From the NCBI GenBank assembly GCA_031002005.1, contig CM061920.1, positions 112,458,095-112,522,094 on the forward strand: a stretch of 64,000 nt of DNA, given 5' to 3'. The position numbers and the translations under genes are program-made. The DNA is from Vandiemenella viatica (Eukaryota > Arthropoda > Insecta > Orthoptera > Morabidae). A model generated the notes under the pieces. It was not told where the DNA came from. It saw only the letters and a list, made by a program, of their open reading frames with translations, and did no database searches. This document shows, piece after piece, positions 20,880 to 32,420 of this stretch (positions are counted from its first letter, which is position 1; every line of letters starts with the position of its first letter).

Positions 20880-21480
20880 GTAGTTTGGGAGAAGATAAAA
20901 TTAATAATTCTGGTTGGGATACCGATAGCTTGGGGGTTATCAGTTTCCAAGTAATGATGAAAATGGGTATGATAGCAGTGATAATAATTCTCAGGTTCAA
21001 ACTGAATTAAATAGTCATGACAAAAATAAGATGGGTAACAAAACAGAATAATGATTGGGATAATGAGTTGTGTGATGGGACTAATAATAATGAGGAAGGC
21101 AATAATTATGTAGAAGAGGCGGTTTCACCTGGCCCAGGTTGAGCCAATAATACTTGTGATAGGAGTATAGACCTTGATTTGATACTAAGTGCTATACAGG
21201 AATTTAAAGAGAAAAAAAGTCGACAGGTAAAATAAATGAAACAAGACATCGGAAGAATTAATAAGAAAATAAAAGAGAATAAAAAGCAGAAGAAGTGTTG
21301 TAACTGATGAAGAATGAGATAAGGAAGATTCCAGAAAATTTGAAACAAGAGGTACAAACGGAAAAAAAATTGAATAGCAGGAATGAAAACTACCAATGTT
21401 TATTGAATATAAAGAAGGTACCAGAAGAGAAGGAACAAAAAAAATAAGATCATGAAACATTACCAAAAATGGCAACTACT
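20880..21480 (+). pseudogene. Gag-like retroelement remnant (uncertain)
   Basis: An ATG at 20867 opens a frame broken within a few hundred bases. Across frames the stretch encodes a Lys/Glu/Asn-rich, coiled-coil-like protein (IDLDLILSAIQEFKEKKSRQ, IGRINKKIKENKKQKK) reminiscent of the coiled gag region of some LTR retrotransposons. No zinc knuckle or protease is visible. It precedes the LTR-like repeat at 21590 but may be unrelated to it. Confidence 0.3.
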
Positions 21481-21589
21481 AAGTGGAATATTGTTTGGTG
21501 ATAGAAAGTGATGTATGCGATTGTGGAGAATTAATTGTATGTAACTCTGGAGGCAAACTTCAAAATTCCATGGAGATATTGTGACACTT

Positions 21590-21790
21590 ACCTATCAATG
21601 ATTGATAGACTGATTATAATTATAAATAACTCAGATCTTATATCTATATCTATTGAATCTACGAGGGATTACAATGAAATTGGTTACTCTCAGAAGATAC
21701 AGGTTCGGTAAGGAGGATATATATTATTAATTTCTATCTACTCTCATAAAACAAAAATATAATTTTCTTATGTAAATATTTCTCTTCTGT
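21590..21790 (-). repeat. LTR-like direct repeat, left copy (shortened)
   Basis: Matches 24710-25055 in the same orientation (ttacaatgaaattggttact; ttaatttctatctactctca) but lacks a ~165-bp central stretch present there. Confidence 0.6.
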
Positions 21791-22639
21791 CACATGCCTC
21801 CTCTAGTTTACCATGCCTTTTCTTAAAAAGACATCGGTAAACATATAAGAGTAACCTCGCATTTCAAGATCCCCATTTCTCTTATTCCTAGTAGAATTTT
21901 TTACAAAACATTTTACAACACATTCTCTTCTTAATACTAACAACATAATGAAACAAACTAAAAAAACATGTCCGAAAATTCACACAAATGCAAGTACTGT
22001 CGCGGTAGTGTCTTGAAATATCTCATAATGCAAACATATATACATACAGCAATGAACAAAATTCTAGCTCAACATCAGATTACTATGACATCAGAGTAAA
22101 ATGTAACTGACCACAACCTTTCCAAGTCAAAGCTACACTTTCTGATCTAAGTAGTTTCATTTCTTTTAAACTATTGATCCGGTAACAAAACTGGCAATCT
22201 TTTTGGACAAAAATAAAAACTATTAATTATTTTCCCATGAATATGACAGTTTCCACTGTCCGTCTCAACCACATTTGTGTATGTAAGTAACAATAGAGTA
22301 GTTACTTGGAAGTAGTTACTCTGCAAGGAAAAAGCTAACTGGACCTAAAAATTATTATAGTTTTAATTTCTTCACACCCTTTTGTCAGAAAAGTACTCCA
22401 AGAAGAAATATTGGGAATAATATTTGACATGTTTTACTTCGTTTTGTAATAAGTGGTCATTAAACATAAATATTAAAATTATTACTTGATGGAAATAGTC
22501 ACTAGTAAAAGGTACCTGGACCTTGAAAATTATTGTTATAACATTAAACTATTTGTCATACTTCATTTACTTAAAAGGTTTAAGTGCAGTCATATGATAG
22601 TTGCCTTTCCATGTCTTACTACCAGGGACAATTAAGATA

Positions 22640-22800
22640 TATAAGTAGAAATTAGTCCTATTAAAAATTTCGTATGCTCCTTCATACAAAAATTTTTTTT
22701 AATTTTTTTATTTTTTTTAAAATTTCCTTGTAAACAGTAGAGGATTTAAAGTGTGTCTGTACTAAAACTAACTGACCAACATCATAAACCATAGGATAAT
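22640..22800 (-). pseudogene. Retrotransposon integrase C-terminal remnant
   Basis: Minus-strand frames give YDVGQLVLVQTH and then LYEGAYEI-like and HMTALKPF segments, matching the order of the family's G-D-LVLV, YEGPYEI and LKP motifs at the end of LTR-retrotransposon pol. It lies downstream of the gag-like segment in the relic. Confidence 0.5.
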
Positions 22801-22977
22801 ATTACTTTGTATTTTAAACTTGACTTTTTTCCTCTTCAAGAAATGCGTCAGTGAGGAAATAGTTTTCTTTCTCACTTTTCTCCTTCTCAGGAAGCCATTT
22901 CGTGGTCCTTTATACAATGCTTCTGTTTTACTATGCAGTTTCTGCTGTAACAATTTGGCCTGCATCTGCTTCACATC

Positions 22978-23860
22978 TCATGGTTGTAATTTACATTTAA
23001 CTGCATTCAACTCAGATCCTTTACTAGTAAGTTTTACTGCTGACACTCCTATTTGAGAAACTAGAGGGGTGGATGATTCAGAAGAATCATTTTCTGGTAT
23101 GCAGCTGGCATTGGATGATAATGATACGGTTGTATTATATGTACTAATTGTTAGTGGCAAAATGGAGTCCTTGGTATCAACTGTCATTTGTATTTGTTTA
23201 CTATCTCCTAATGTACCCTCATACTTAGTGTGAACGTCACATAGCTGCAACGAAGTTGGTTGCTCAGTATTTGCAGTACCAGGCAATGTGATTGAAAGTG
23301 TCTGCCTTTTATCAGTAACTTCATTCCAACTGCCTATTGTTTTCTCCAAGGGTATTTTTTACATCCGAAATTTGTGAAGTTTGACAGTCATTTAATTCTG
23401 AAAGAAGTGTGGTTTGAGTTGGTAACTGTGCAGTTAGACTGTCTGTTAGGTCCTTCATCTGTGCAGTGAAACTGTCTTTTAAATCTTTTAATGTCAAAGA
23501 AACTGAGTTTGACTGTCTTTGAGATTTTTCATCTCCACCATCAATAGGACAAGGATCTCATCTGTGGAAGGTTTGGTGGTATGTGTGCTGGTTCAGGGTG
23601 TTTGTTCAATCCTTTCATTTGGCTGAGATTGATTTGACAACCCCAGAAAATATCCGCCAGGAGTGGATGTAGAAAAATGAGTCATGTTCAGAGAATCCCT
23701 ATCCGGACTATTTAGCATAATGCTGTTGGTGGGAAGGTTGATATCTGACATTGTGTTATTAGGAACATAGGATTCTGCATGTGAGATAACCTCCTCTACT
23801 GTCGATAATTCTTCAGTTAATCCTCTCTCCATGTTGAAGAACCAGAGAGACGATTAGATT
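22978..23860 (-). pseudogene. Gag-like coding remnant of the LTR relic
   Basis: Two open minus-strand segments (23593-23832 from an ATG, and 22978-23349) joined by a frameshifted stretch encode a Ser/Thr-rich protein with Leu/Asp-rich helical repeats (LKDLKDSFTAQMKDL, LTDSLTAQL). No zinc knuckle is seen. Assignment to gag rests on its position between the 5' LTR and the pol remnant. Confidence 0.4.
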
Positions 23861-24510
23861 TGTATTTAGGAACTGAGAAAAAATAAATAAGTAAATCTCG
23901 TAATTACAACAGCAAGATAACAAGAAGAAATTACAATCTTAGTAAGAGAGTTACACACCATTTGATTAATACTACCGTGTGAATAAGGCACTTGAGGGTT
24001 CAGTATAAATAAAACGTACCATAACAACTAAAAAGGAAACGATTCGGGTCTACTGGAGATCGCGATTCCGCTACAACAAAATTCAGTAATATCATTGGAA
24101 TACTGCTGTAGTCAGTCGCGAGACATATTATTATAAAGCAGTAATTCCGTTATAATACACCCTGGACCATTATTTTCAAGCAGAAATTAGGTTGTAATAC
24201 AGCCTGGACCAGCATGAAACCGTAAAATGTATTTCGGAAAGAATTTCGAGTGGAGTCTTGCGTTTGAAGACTCTAGTATAATGATGACAACAACTGGCGG
24301 AATCGCGATTACCAGTAATCCCATTATCAAATTAACTACAAAGTCATTTGTGACAAGATGTTGCACTGATAACGCCTGATAAAAGTATACTTGACTCAAA
24401 TGTTTGTAAACAAATCTCGCCGACCGAAGACAGATGTTTACTGCAAAGATCGTAGCGTAGTCGTCGTCAGAGCAACAGCCAGGGATGAAAAGAATTGTAT
24501 CAGTTGCTCT

Positions 24511-24540
24511 CATGGAGGAAGGGATATTCCTTCCTCCATG
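24511..24540. mobile_element. 30-bp relic made of two THAP-transposon ends
   Basis: A near-perfect palindrome, CATGGAGGAAGG-GATATT-CCTTCCTCCATG, identical to the outer ends of the THAP transposon. It is flanked by an exact 8-bp duplication, gttgctct (24503-24510, 24541-24548). The whole internal region is absent. Confidence 0.88.
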
Positions 24541-24709
24541 GTTGCTCTCGTCGTCCGCAGCGTTGTAAACTGATGGATTTCTGCGACTATGTTAACGGCG
24601 TGTCGTAATTTCGTCGCAACTTAAATATTGTCTTTCGTAAATTAGTTGCTTTAGTGAACACTCTGTTTTCATTGCCGAATCAGCTACGCGATCGGCATGT
24701 GGCGCTTAT

Positions 24710-24842
24710 CGATGATTGTTGGACTGATTATAATAATAAATAACTTTGTTCATTCGATCCAAACATATATTGTTTATTATATATTATTTGAATCTACGAG
24801 ATATTACAATGAAATTGGTTACTCTCAGAAGATGCAGGTTCG

Positions 24843-24887
<45 letters not shown>

Positions 24888-25055
24888 AATGTTTATCTTC
24901 TGTACAATTCAATCTACTCATCTACGCCGATAACTAACATCTCTCGAGTCCTTATCTCCATAGCAACTTATATCTTATTGCTTTTCTCTCTAAAGTATAT
25001 ATATTATTAATTTCTATCTACTCTCAGGAAACAAAAATATAATTTTCTTATTTAA
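24710..25055 (-). repeat. LTR-like direct repeat, right copy
   Basis: Partner of 21590-21790. Contains a 41-base poly-T tract (24845-24885), which is absent from the left copy. Confidence 0.6.
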
Positions 25056-25149
25056 AATTTATTTATTTGGCCTTTGGTCTGGAACCATTTAGCCAGCATT
25101 CTACATTAACGTGTATTTATTGTTGTCTTGTTACAACAAATTGCAGGCT

Positions 25150-25660
25150 TCAAATCTTGATTTCCGTGTCTTGAAGGAAGCGAACGATGGCCCTGTAGAT
25201 CTGCACATTTCTTGACTGTAGAATGATGGTGACGCTCGCTGGAAATTTGGCGTTAAGCTGTTCTAGGCGCCTGTAGAAACGCCTGCGCTGCGATCGAAAC
25301 CACGAACAGCGCAAAATGATGTGATTGAGGTCGGAGATCTCTTGGTCGAGAGTGCATATAGGTGTTTTTATTACATTGAGGCGGTATAGGTGCTGTGGGT
25401 AACAACCGTGCCCTAGTCTCATTCTAATAATGGTTGTTACGTGTCTTCGTGCTATTTTGTGCTCTGCGAACCAGGGTGTCTTCGGTATTGTAGGCTGTAC
25501 TGCTGCATAGTGTCTTCCTCTGAGTAGCTGCGTCCGGGACCAGTCTTCATTCCAATTGTGGTGTGCCTTCCTAGAGACAATTGGGATGAAATCCCTCCAA
25601 GGTAGCTGGATGCCAGCAAAGTTGAAGCGTCTGTGGGTACACCCAAGCCGCGTGCTGAAA
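25150..25660 (-). pseudogene. Non-LTR retrotransposon ORF2 C-terminus (I/R1-like)
   Basis: The minus strand encodes an unbroken 90-residue end (25150-25422) with MRLGHGCYPQHLYRL and CTLDQEISDLNHIILRCSWF. This corresponds to the RLRLGH and C...H..C segment at the C-terminus of R1/I/Loa-type ORF2 proteins. Upstream, a shifted frame gives FIPIVSRKAHHNWNEDW, matching the W-rich linker before it. Reverse transcriptase and RNase H are absent here. The upstream junction near 25635 is a segment shared with 34490-34560. Confidence 0.65.
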
Positions 25661-25989
25661 TCCCCCCACCACCTGGCACACGGAAGTGACGTCGACGTGG
25701 AACTACTTTGGTATAGAGTTGCAGCGCCATCACACTATTCGTTTGTTTTTGTTTATAATGGAGTGCGTCTGATAAGTCGATGTGCGCGATACAAGAACTG
25801 ATTAACGGGTTAGAATTCACAAGATCAAAGTGAATTAAACCTTGAAAGTACCGTTGGATTTAGTCCTCTTTTCGGCCTTTCTTCTCGTTTGTTGAGCCGC
25901 TTGAAATCATTTTTAAGATCTATAAATGTCTGATTTTAGACCAAAATCTTTAACCTCTAAACATCAATAAAACATTATTTGAAGTTGAG

Positions 25990-26271
25990 GTAAATCGTCC
26001 TGAGGCAATGTACGAATTTCCCGAAGATGAGTTTAATGCGTTTTGTGCCGGATGAGATTATCTTCATTAAAACATTACGAACATGACTTGTGTGGGGAAT
26101 CCAGGGAGCTTGTTTCCAAGACTAGCCTGCCACAGGTAAGAGCTTGTTAAATTGAGCTTGTAGTATTAATTATTATAATTTGCTTAAATGTGCATTATGT
26201 AAGTTTGACTTTAATTTGCAGCAGTGGGAAAAGCCTACACTTGGAAGGCAAGTAGGCTGTTTGAAATCAGA
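25990..26271 (+). pseudogene. YqaJ-ORF N-terminal part (ISL2EU-like), with intron
   Basis: The plus strand encodes EFPEDEFNAFCAG, then after a frameshift SLKHYEHDLCGESRELVSK and TSLPQ ending at 26135. A GTAAGA donor (26136) and a ttaatttgcag acceptor (26220-26221) define an 86-nt intron, after which QWEKPTLGRQVGCLKSD continues in phase. This layout resembles the N-terminal region of the YqaJ-nuclease ORF of ISL2EU transposons; the nuclease core is at 28200-28560. A CR1 copy separates the two parts. Confidence 0.5.
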
Positions 26272-26382
26272 TGTAATATGAAAAGGCACAGACAATACCA
26301 AAACCAATCGAAGTGGCTCAAGAAGAAATGTTCAAAGGAATGCTGCTTGCCATGGAGCCCATTATTAATAATAATAATAAAA

Positions 26383-27621
26383 AAATTGTCATGGAGCACC
26401 CGCTCCGGTGGCTATATCACTACCCCCCCCCCCCCCCCGACCCGTCCAACCTACCTCGGCCTTCTACCACTGTTTCCCTTAAATTCCTTCAGTGTTTCTG
26501 GTAAGTTATTCATCACTTCTCTTTGCAATTTATTCCAGTCCCTCACTACCTTTCATATGAAAGAAAATTTCCCCACACCCTTATGCCTGAAATCAAGTGC
26601 TAGCTTGTGGTCATGGTCAACCTTACACTTCCAAGCAACTCTCTTAATTTTCTCACCAATATCTTTCCATGCTTCATCACCAGTATAGGCTTTGTACACT
26701 CCCATGACTCTCTTCACCTTCCTTCTATCCTCCAATGAATCCCATTCCAGCTTTTTTTTATCATATTAGTTAGTTGTCTGTGGTAATTTCCAAAGACAAA
26801 TCTAGGCAGCCCTTCTCTGCGCTTCCTCCAACTCTTGTACTTGATACCCAAAATGTGGGTCCCATACTACACCGCTGTATTCCACTAAGGTCTGACCAAA
26901 GTTTTGTACCCCAGTTCCTTTAGCTCTCTAGTTCATCCCCTCATCACTCTTTCCAACAGGTGAAGGATTTGAACCCTTTCCTACTACCTGTTTAATGTGT
27001 CCTTCACAGTTTAGTTTACTACCAAATGTTATGTCGAGGTATTTAAATTTTGAGTCTTCAATAAGTAGCTCCTTCCCCACTTCATAATCATAATCAAACC
27101 TATAGTTTTTTATTTGTGTACCTAATAAGTTGACTCTTCTTTGCATTTATCTTCATCCCATGTTGACTCACCCAGCTAGTTATCCTATCTAGGTCTTCCT
27201 GCAGTTGTTTACAGTTTTCTATTCTTTTGATCACTTTTATATAACATAATGTCATCTGCAAACAGTCTAACTTCTGACAGTAAACCATTAACACAATCAT
27301 TTCATTAGAATAATGAATAACAATGGTCCCAATACACTACCCTGCAGAGACTCCCACATTCACTTCTACTTCTTTGGTTACTGCATTTCCTACCAAAACT
27401 ATTTTGCTATATACCTTTTAGGAATTCTTCCAACCAGAAAATCACCTGTTTATTAACTTCAATAATTTTTACCTTATTTAGCACCATTTTATGGCTCACT
27501 CTGTCAAAGGGGTTTGAAAAGATCTAGTGCTACACTATCAACTTGACTTCCCCTGTCCATTTCATGAGAAATATCTTGCATATACCCTACTAAACTGAGA
27601 TTCGCATGAATATCCTTTCCT
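26383..27621 (-). mobile_element. CR1-like element, 5'-truncated copy
   Basis: Minus-strand copy of the 3' part of the family, from just upstream of the region of motif SCESQLVGYM to the 3' end. Frame fragments include GMKINAKKSQLIRYTNKK (27100-27300) and DRRKVKRVMGVYKAYTGDEA (26553-26735). Multiple frameshifts. Confidence 0.85.
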
Positions 27622-28199
27622 GGCCCCTTCATGGCACACCTTCTCCTGCAGTTATCCTGGACCATCAAACTATACACTGGAAATGAGGACAGGGGACCAA
27701 GCTTACAGTGTTGAATATTAGCCCAGACAAAAATGATAACAGGATCAATTGGTCTATGAAATTCTGTGCACTGTGGAAGCAGGTAGTGTACTAAGTATGT
27801 ACTGTCATAATAATAAATATTTTAGCAGTTTTTCTTACTTACATAATTGTTGATCTAACTTTAATGTACTCATTTTAGAAACATTGAAAAACTTGTTGCA
27901 ACTGGTAATTTCTGTGAAGGTCCAGCCAGGAGACAACTGAACCTAAAAGAGCCTAAAAAATGATCCAATCTCTAAAATGGGGATTTTTGAGAAAAAAAAA
28001 ATAAGTTGCCAGTCTTATGAGAAGCTCATGTGATTGAAGGTAATGGTGTGATTTTTTTTTATTTTTTTTTGCCTTTATGTTGTTTTGTTATTACAGCCAC
28101 TGAGCCAAACTGTTATTTTGTGCTATATTCTTGTGGTGTGAATAGATATAGTCATCTTCTGACTTAGAAAAAATGCTGTTTACATTTCCAACAGGTGTA
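27622..28199. other. Interval of ISL2EU-like relic without a clear domain
   Basis: Between the CR1 copy and the YqaJ core. Possibly decayed transposon sequence; nothing specific recognised. Confidence 0.3.
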
Positions 28200-28560
28200 A
28201 TCATGTGGACTCTTCCAAAGTAAGGAGTGGATACTTGGTGCTACTCCAGGTGGCATTACTGAGGATGGAAAGACCATAGTTGAGCTTAAATGCCCATACA
28301 GTGTGTGATTTTGATAAACCATTGCTGTGCCCTTCTTTGTCCGCAAATGGAAAAGTGATGAACAAAAGATATTATGCGCAAATTCAGGCACAGCTGTAGT
28401 GACTGGAATTGATAGATATGATTTTGTGATTTGGACAACAAAGGGAATTGTTGATCAGTGTGTTATTTTAAATAGATCCTATAAGAATCAGTTGATGAAT
28501 GCTGTTAGCCTCTACTATCATGGGGTATTTTAGCCTATTCTACAAGCCCAAAGTTCAAAT
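28200..28560 (+). pseudogene. YqaJ-type nuclease domain (ISL2EU-like)
   Basis: Frames on the plus strand give EWILGATPGGITEDGKT and IVELKCPYS, the catalytic E-x-K of the YqaJ/lambda-exonuclease fold. These are followed by YYAQIQAQL and then VTGIDRYDFVIWTTKGIVDQ within an open stretch (28327-28533). These are the core motifs of the YqaJ viral-recombinase domain. ISL2EU transposons are known to carry a YqaJ ORF next to a DDE_Tnp_4 transposase, and such a transposase lies 3 kb away on the opposite strand (31357-31920). At least three frameshifts or stops break the gene. Confidence 0.78.
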
Positions 28561-28636
28561 TCTTGAAGATTGTCATAATTGTCTTTCTCACAATGTCAAA
28601 ACATTATTATAATTAATAATTACTAATTGATAAATT

Positions 28637-28725
28637 GTGATGGAGCGAATACTCCTATGACAATCCCCCTACACACCCATCCTTCTCCCTTCCTCCTCCA
28701 ACACACTTTTGCCCTCAAGCAATTT
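28637..28725 (-). repeat. CR1-like 3' end, ~90-bp fragment
   Basis: The reverse complement resembles the last ~90 bp of the CR1-like element, diverged. Confidence 0.55.
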
Positions 28726-28885
28726 TTACTATGATGCGATAACAAGTTTATTTTTGAATGTGTTGATTTTTATGAAAGAGCTATATATATATATTATTTA
28801 TTTTTAATATGTTTACCCTAATTTATGTTATCACTATATCAAGATTATTAATTTTGTTATATTAAGCTATTGAGAAGACTGCCGT

Positions 28886-30420
28886 TTAATCAAATTGCAA
28901 TGGAGTGCAGGTTCTGGTATCAATTTCCCTACCACCCATCTTCCCCCTTCCCTGCCCCCACCTACATTTGCCCTCACCAAATTTTAATCTTTAATTCTTT
29001 AAAGCTTTTGGTAAATTATTCATCATTTCTCTTAGGTAACTTATTCCAATCCCTGACACCCCTTACCAAAAACAGAGAATCATCCTACACCCTTGTGACT
29101 GAAATTGAGTGCCAGCTTGTTGTCATGGTCATCTTTTCCTTTCCGTGCATTACGTCTAGTTCTTACACCATTATTTTTCCATGTCTCATCACCAATATGG
29201 ACTTGTACACTTCCATGACCCTCTTCCAACCCCCTCCTGTCTTGCAATGAATCCTGTTCCAGCTCTTTTATCATATCTGTAACTGATTGCATTCTGTGGT
29301 AATTTCCACAAAACAAATTTAATCAGCCCTTTTTAGTACACTCTCTAATTCCTGTATTTGGTGCTCAAAATGTGGGGTCCCCATACTACAATACCATAGT
29401 CAAGCAATGGTCTGATCAAAGTTTTGCAACCATTTCCTTTACTTCTCTCGTGCATCATCTCATCACTCTCTCCAACAAGATGCTAGAATTTTGAACCTTT
29501 TCTTACTACCTGACCAATGTGTCCTGCCCAGTTAAGCTTGTTATCAAATGTAATGCCAAGATATTTACACTTCAACAAGCAATTCTTTCCCCACTGTTTA
29601 ATCATAATCAGCCTTTAGTTTTTATTTGTGTAGGTATCTAATAACCTGGCTCTTAATTCACACAATTAGCCATCAGAATAGTGTATAGCAATGAACCCTA
29701 TACACTACCGTGGGACTCCCATTTAAACTTCCACTTCTGTTGATACTGAATTTTCTAAGCTGACTTTGTTTCTACTTTTTTAAAATTATACTACCCAACA
29801 AATCAACTTTCTCATCCACTCCAATAGTTCTTACCCTATATACTACCATTTTGGCTCACTCTGTCAAACTCCTTCAATATATCTAGTGCTACCACTATCA
29901 ATTTGGTCTCCCTTGTCCATTTCATCTAAATATCTTACATATATCCCACCAACTGAGATTCGCATGAATATCCTTGCTTAAAGCCATGTTGCCTACTTGA
30001 AAACCAATTATGTTCATCACATATATTTCTGATGTGGTTGCATATCAATCTTTCCATTAATTTACCTACCATTGATGTCAAACTGATTGGCCTATAATTT
30101 TTGATTCTATTTTCCCACTCCTGCTTTATGTAACAAGCACTACTATCGTACTTTTCCAGTCCAATGGTAAGCAGCAAGTATCCAGACTCAGTTTAAATAA
30201 TATTTCAAGATAATGTACAATGTCACTCCAGCTATCTTTAAGATATCTGTAGTAATATTATATACACCAGCCCCTTTATGTTTTTTCAGCTTATTTCCTT
30301 TGTATGTACTCTGAATGAATTTCAAATTTTTTGATGTGTTCATTTCTAATTGTGTTGTTAAGCTTGTTCTCCGAGTTAGATCATGTCGTTTCTGATTCAT
30401 TCTCCCTAATGCTTTCACCA
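28886..30420 (-). mobile_element. CR1-like element, 5'-truncated copy
   Basis: Minus-strand copy covering from before the reverse transcriptase (near position 40490 of the full element) to the 3' end. It retains KNYRPISLTSMVGKLMERLI and FSSRQHGFKQGYSCES. Many frameshifts and deletions; the FADD region is missing. Confidence 0.88.
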
Positions 30421-30782
30421 AACCAAAACCTCATTATGGCACAAATCTTGTTTGTCTTTATGGAAGGAACATTTTGTACATGTTCTTTGTACTAATATTG
30501 TGTCCTATTCATGTGATCTCAATCAAAATTTTATTATTGCTTATAAAAGTAAATGATTTGTTTCTATATTAAGTAGTAATTTTAAAAGTTGACAACTCCC
30601 TCAGAACCTGAATCTTTTTGCATAGTCACTAACTTGAGTGGATGGATTTGATATTTATTTTAAATACTGGTTAATCATTTGTATTGCTTAATTATATAGC
30701 CTAAATGGTTGTGTTTATTATTTTGTGTGAACATTGCTGCAGAGCGCAATTAGTAACCGATATCATAATAGAGCTAGATTTT
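30421..30782. other. Interval with no recognised feature
   Basis: AT-rich, nothing assigned. Confidence 0.35.
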
Positions 30783-31045
30783 TTAAACATTGGAAGACAG
30801 CAGAGGTTTCAAGAGAGTACTGGGAGTGTACAAGGTATGAGGTGTTGAAAGATATTGGTGAAAGAATTTAGAGTAAAGCATGGAAGGGAAATATGATCAT
30901 GGCCACAAGCTGGCACTTAATTTCTGTAAAATTTTCTTTCGCACATAAGGGAGATCAGAGATTGGAATAAATTACCAAAGGTAAATGATGATTAATTTAC
31001 CAAAAATGCTCACAAGAATTTAAAATTAAATCTGTAAATAGCTTC
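30783..31045 (+). repeat. CR1-like 3' fragment
   Basis: Plus-strand match to the end of ORF2 of the full element (about 41820-42080), with gtactgggagtgtacaaggt and gatattggtgaaag-like segments; heavily diverged. Confidence 0.65.
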
Positions 31046-31356
31046 TTATCAAATATGCTTGTCCTTAGGGTACTTGTCATACTTTATTATACAATAATTT
31101 CTGTAACAACTTATTCTGAGATTTTATAATTTTGTACAACAGAAAAAAGAGGGTAACTGTAAATACGATAAATACTCCATATTGTAAACCACAATTGTTT
31201 TAATTGGTCATTGAAGTTGTGAAAAAACCTCTAAATAAAAGTTGATGTAGTTTTTAATACATAACTGTGTTTGAAGCAATCATAAAAGAAATTGGAACTG
31301 AAGAAACTTGAATTTTTCTTTTTATAAAGGCTCATATACAATTAAAAACCTAAAGT

Positions 31357-31920
31357 TTAAAATGTTAGAAACAGTGGTGGAAATAAAACTGCTATTTGTT
31401 TGATGTTACAAACGTTGAAAACAATGTAAAATATCTTATTTGCAAGAGAAAATGTGTATGTTGGCATTGCTTGGGGTAAAATAGCGTATATCACTTTTTT
31501 CACCACAGTATGCAGATTTGCGATAACCCTGCTAGTCATTTGGACCTTATGACACTCTGAAAGGTGTAATGTTAAGAGTGGCTCCTTTTGCTTCCAAAAA
31601 ATCAAACATTAAAAACCCTTGTCAATAACAATAAAATGTCCTCCTTTTAAAAGCTCAAGGAAGCCTGATAACTCTACCATTTGAGGATCAGTTGTTGCTC
31701 CACCATATAAATGGGAACAATATAATGCTACTCCAAACTCACTAATACCTACTAGTGCTTTGAGAGTATGAAAACCTTTGTAATGTGAGTATGTTCCTTG
31801 ACCATGGTCAGGGTAACCACTACTTTGTATTGGAATCTCAGTACAATCAATAACAATGTTTTATTCTCCATCCACCTTTTTGTACATTGCCTAAAAATTT
31901 AATTCTTTGAAAGCATTATA
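31357..31920 (-). pseudogene. DDE_Tnp_4 transposase (ISL2EU/Harbinger-like)
   Basis: The minus strand, one stop or frameshift aside, encodes NIVIDCTEIPIQ (first catalytic Asp), YSHYKGFHTLKALVGISEFG, a G-G-x-x-x-D stretch, GFLELLKGGHFIVIDKGF (second Asp) and finally TSRVIANLHTVVKKVI, the position of the third acidic residue. This is the DDE_Tnp_4 order seen in PIF/Harbinger/ISL2EU transposases. The N-terminus appears cut off near 31925, where a hAT-type end begins. With the YqaJ remnant on the opposite strand it suggests one ISL2EU element with convergent genes. Confidence 0.78.
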
Positions 31921-31924
31921 CACA

Positions 31925-32420
31925 CAGGTGGGAACAGTTAACCAAAAAGTTAACTTCGTTAATGGTTAATCCACTACTTAAAAAGTTAACTTCATAATCG
32001 TTAAAGCGTTACATTTTTGCAAAATTAGCGCAAGTCAACCATCCAAGAGTGGAACAGATGCTTATGTGTTGTAATAGGTATTACTGCAAGCAATACCAAG
32101 GTGCTATGTACCATGAAGTGAATCAATAATACATCTACCAATGTCATTCTGGAAATTGAGTTTTTACTGGAGTTCAGCGTTTTCACCAGATTCTCAAATG
32201 TATCGGATTCTTCAGCATGTAGTGGAATCTTACTGTCAACAAAAAGGATTGCAGTACATCGCTCCACATCAGCTTGTAATATGATGGTCCCGGTAGCTAT
32301 GATACCAAACTTTTTGTTGACGTAAACTTTTATTAGCAGATTGCGATGAAAACAAATCAATCCTGCTGCTATATATATCAGAAGAAGCCACAGCACTTGA
32401 AGGCTTTGAATTATTTTTCT
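31925..32420 (-). pseudogene. hAT transposase fragment next to a hAT-type terminus
   Basis: At about 31937 the sequence caggtgggaacagttaacc matches the style of animal hAT termini rich in gttaac. Beyond it the minus strand (32025-32396) encodes a fragment with ILFVDSKIPLHAEESDTF, then ENLVKTLNSSKNSISRMTL, the hAT transposase segment that normally reads F..D......VE...F...V..LNP....PSR. Only this mid-protein piece is left. The other terminus was not found. Confidence 0.55.

Larger units (their letters stand above)
21590..25055 (-). mobile_element. LTR-retrotransposon relic
   Basis: Direct repeats at 21590-21790 and 24710-25055 bracket minus-strand gag-like and integrase-tail-like coding remnants. 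Most of pol (protease, reverse transcriptase, integrase core) is missing. Superfamily not determined. Confidence 0.5.

Noticed and set aside
24845..24885. 41-T run as a terminator or regulatory site
   Set aside because: It lies inside an LTR-like repeat and is absent from the partner LTR; a polymorphic homopolymer or inserted tail is more likely.
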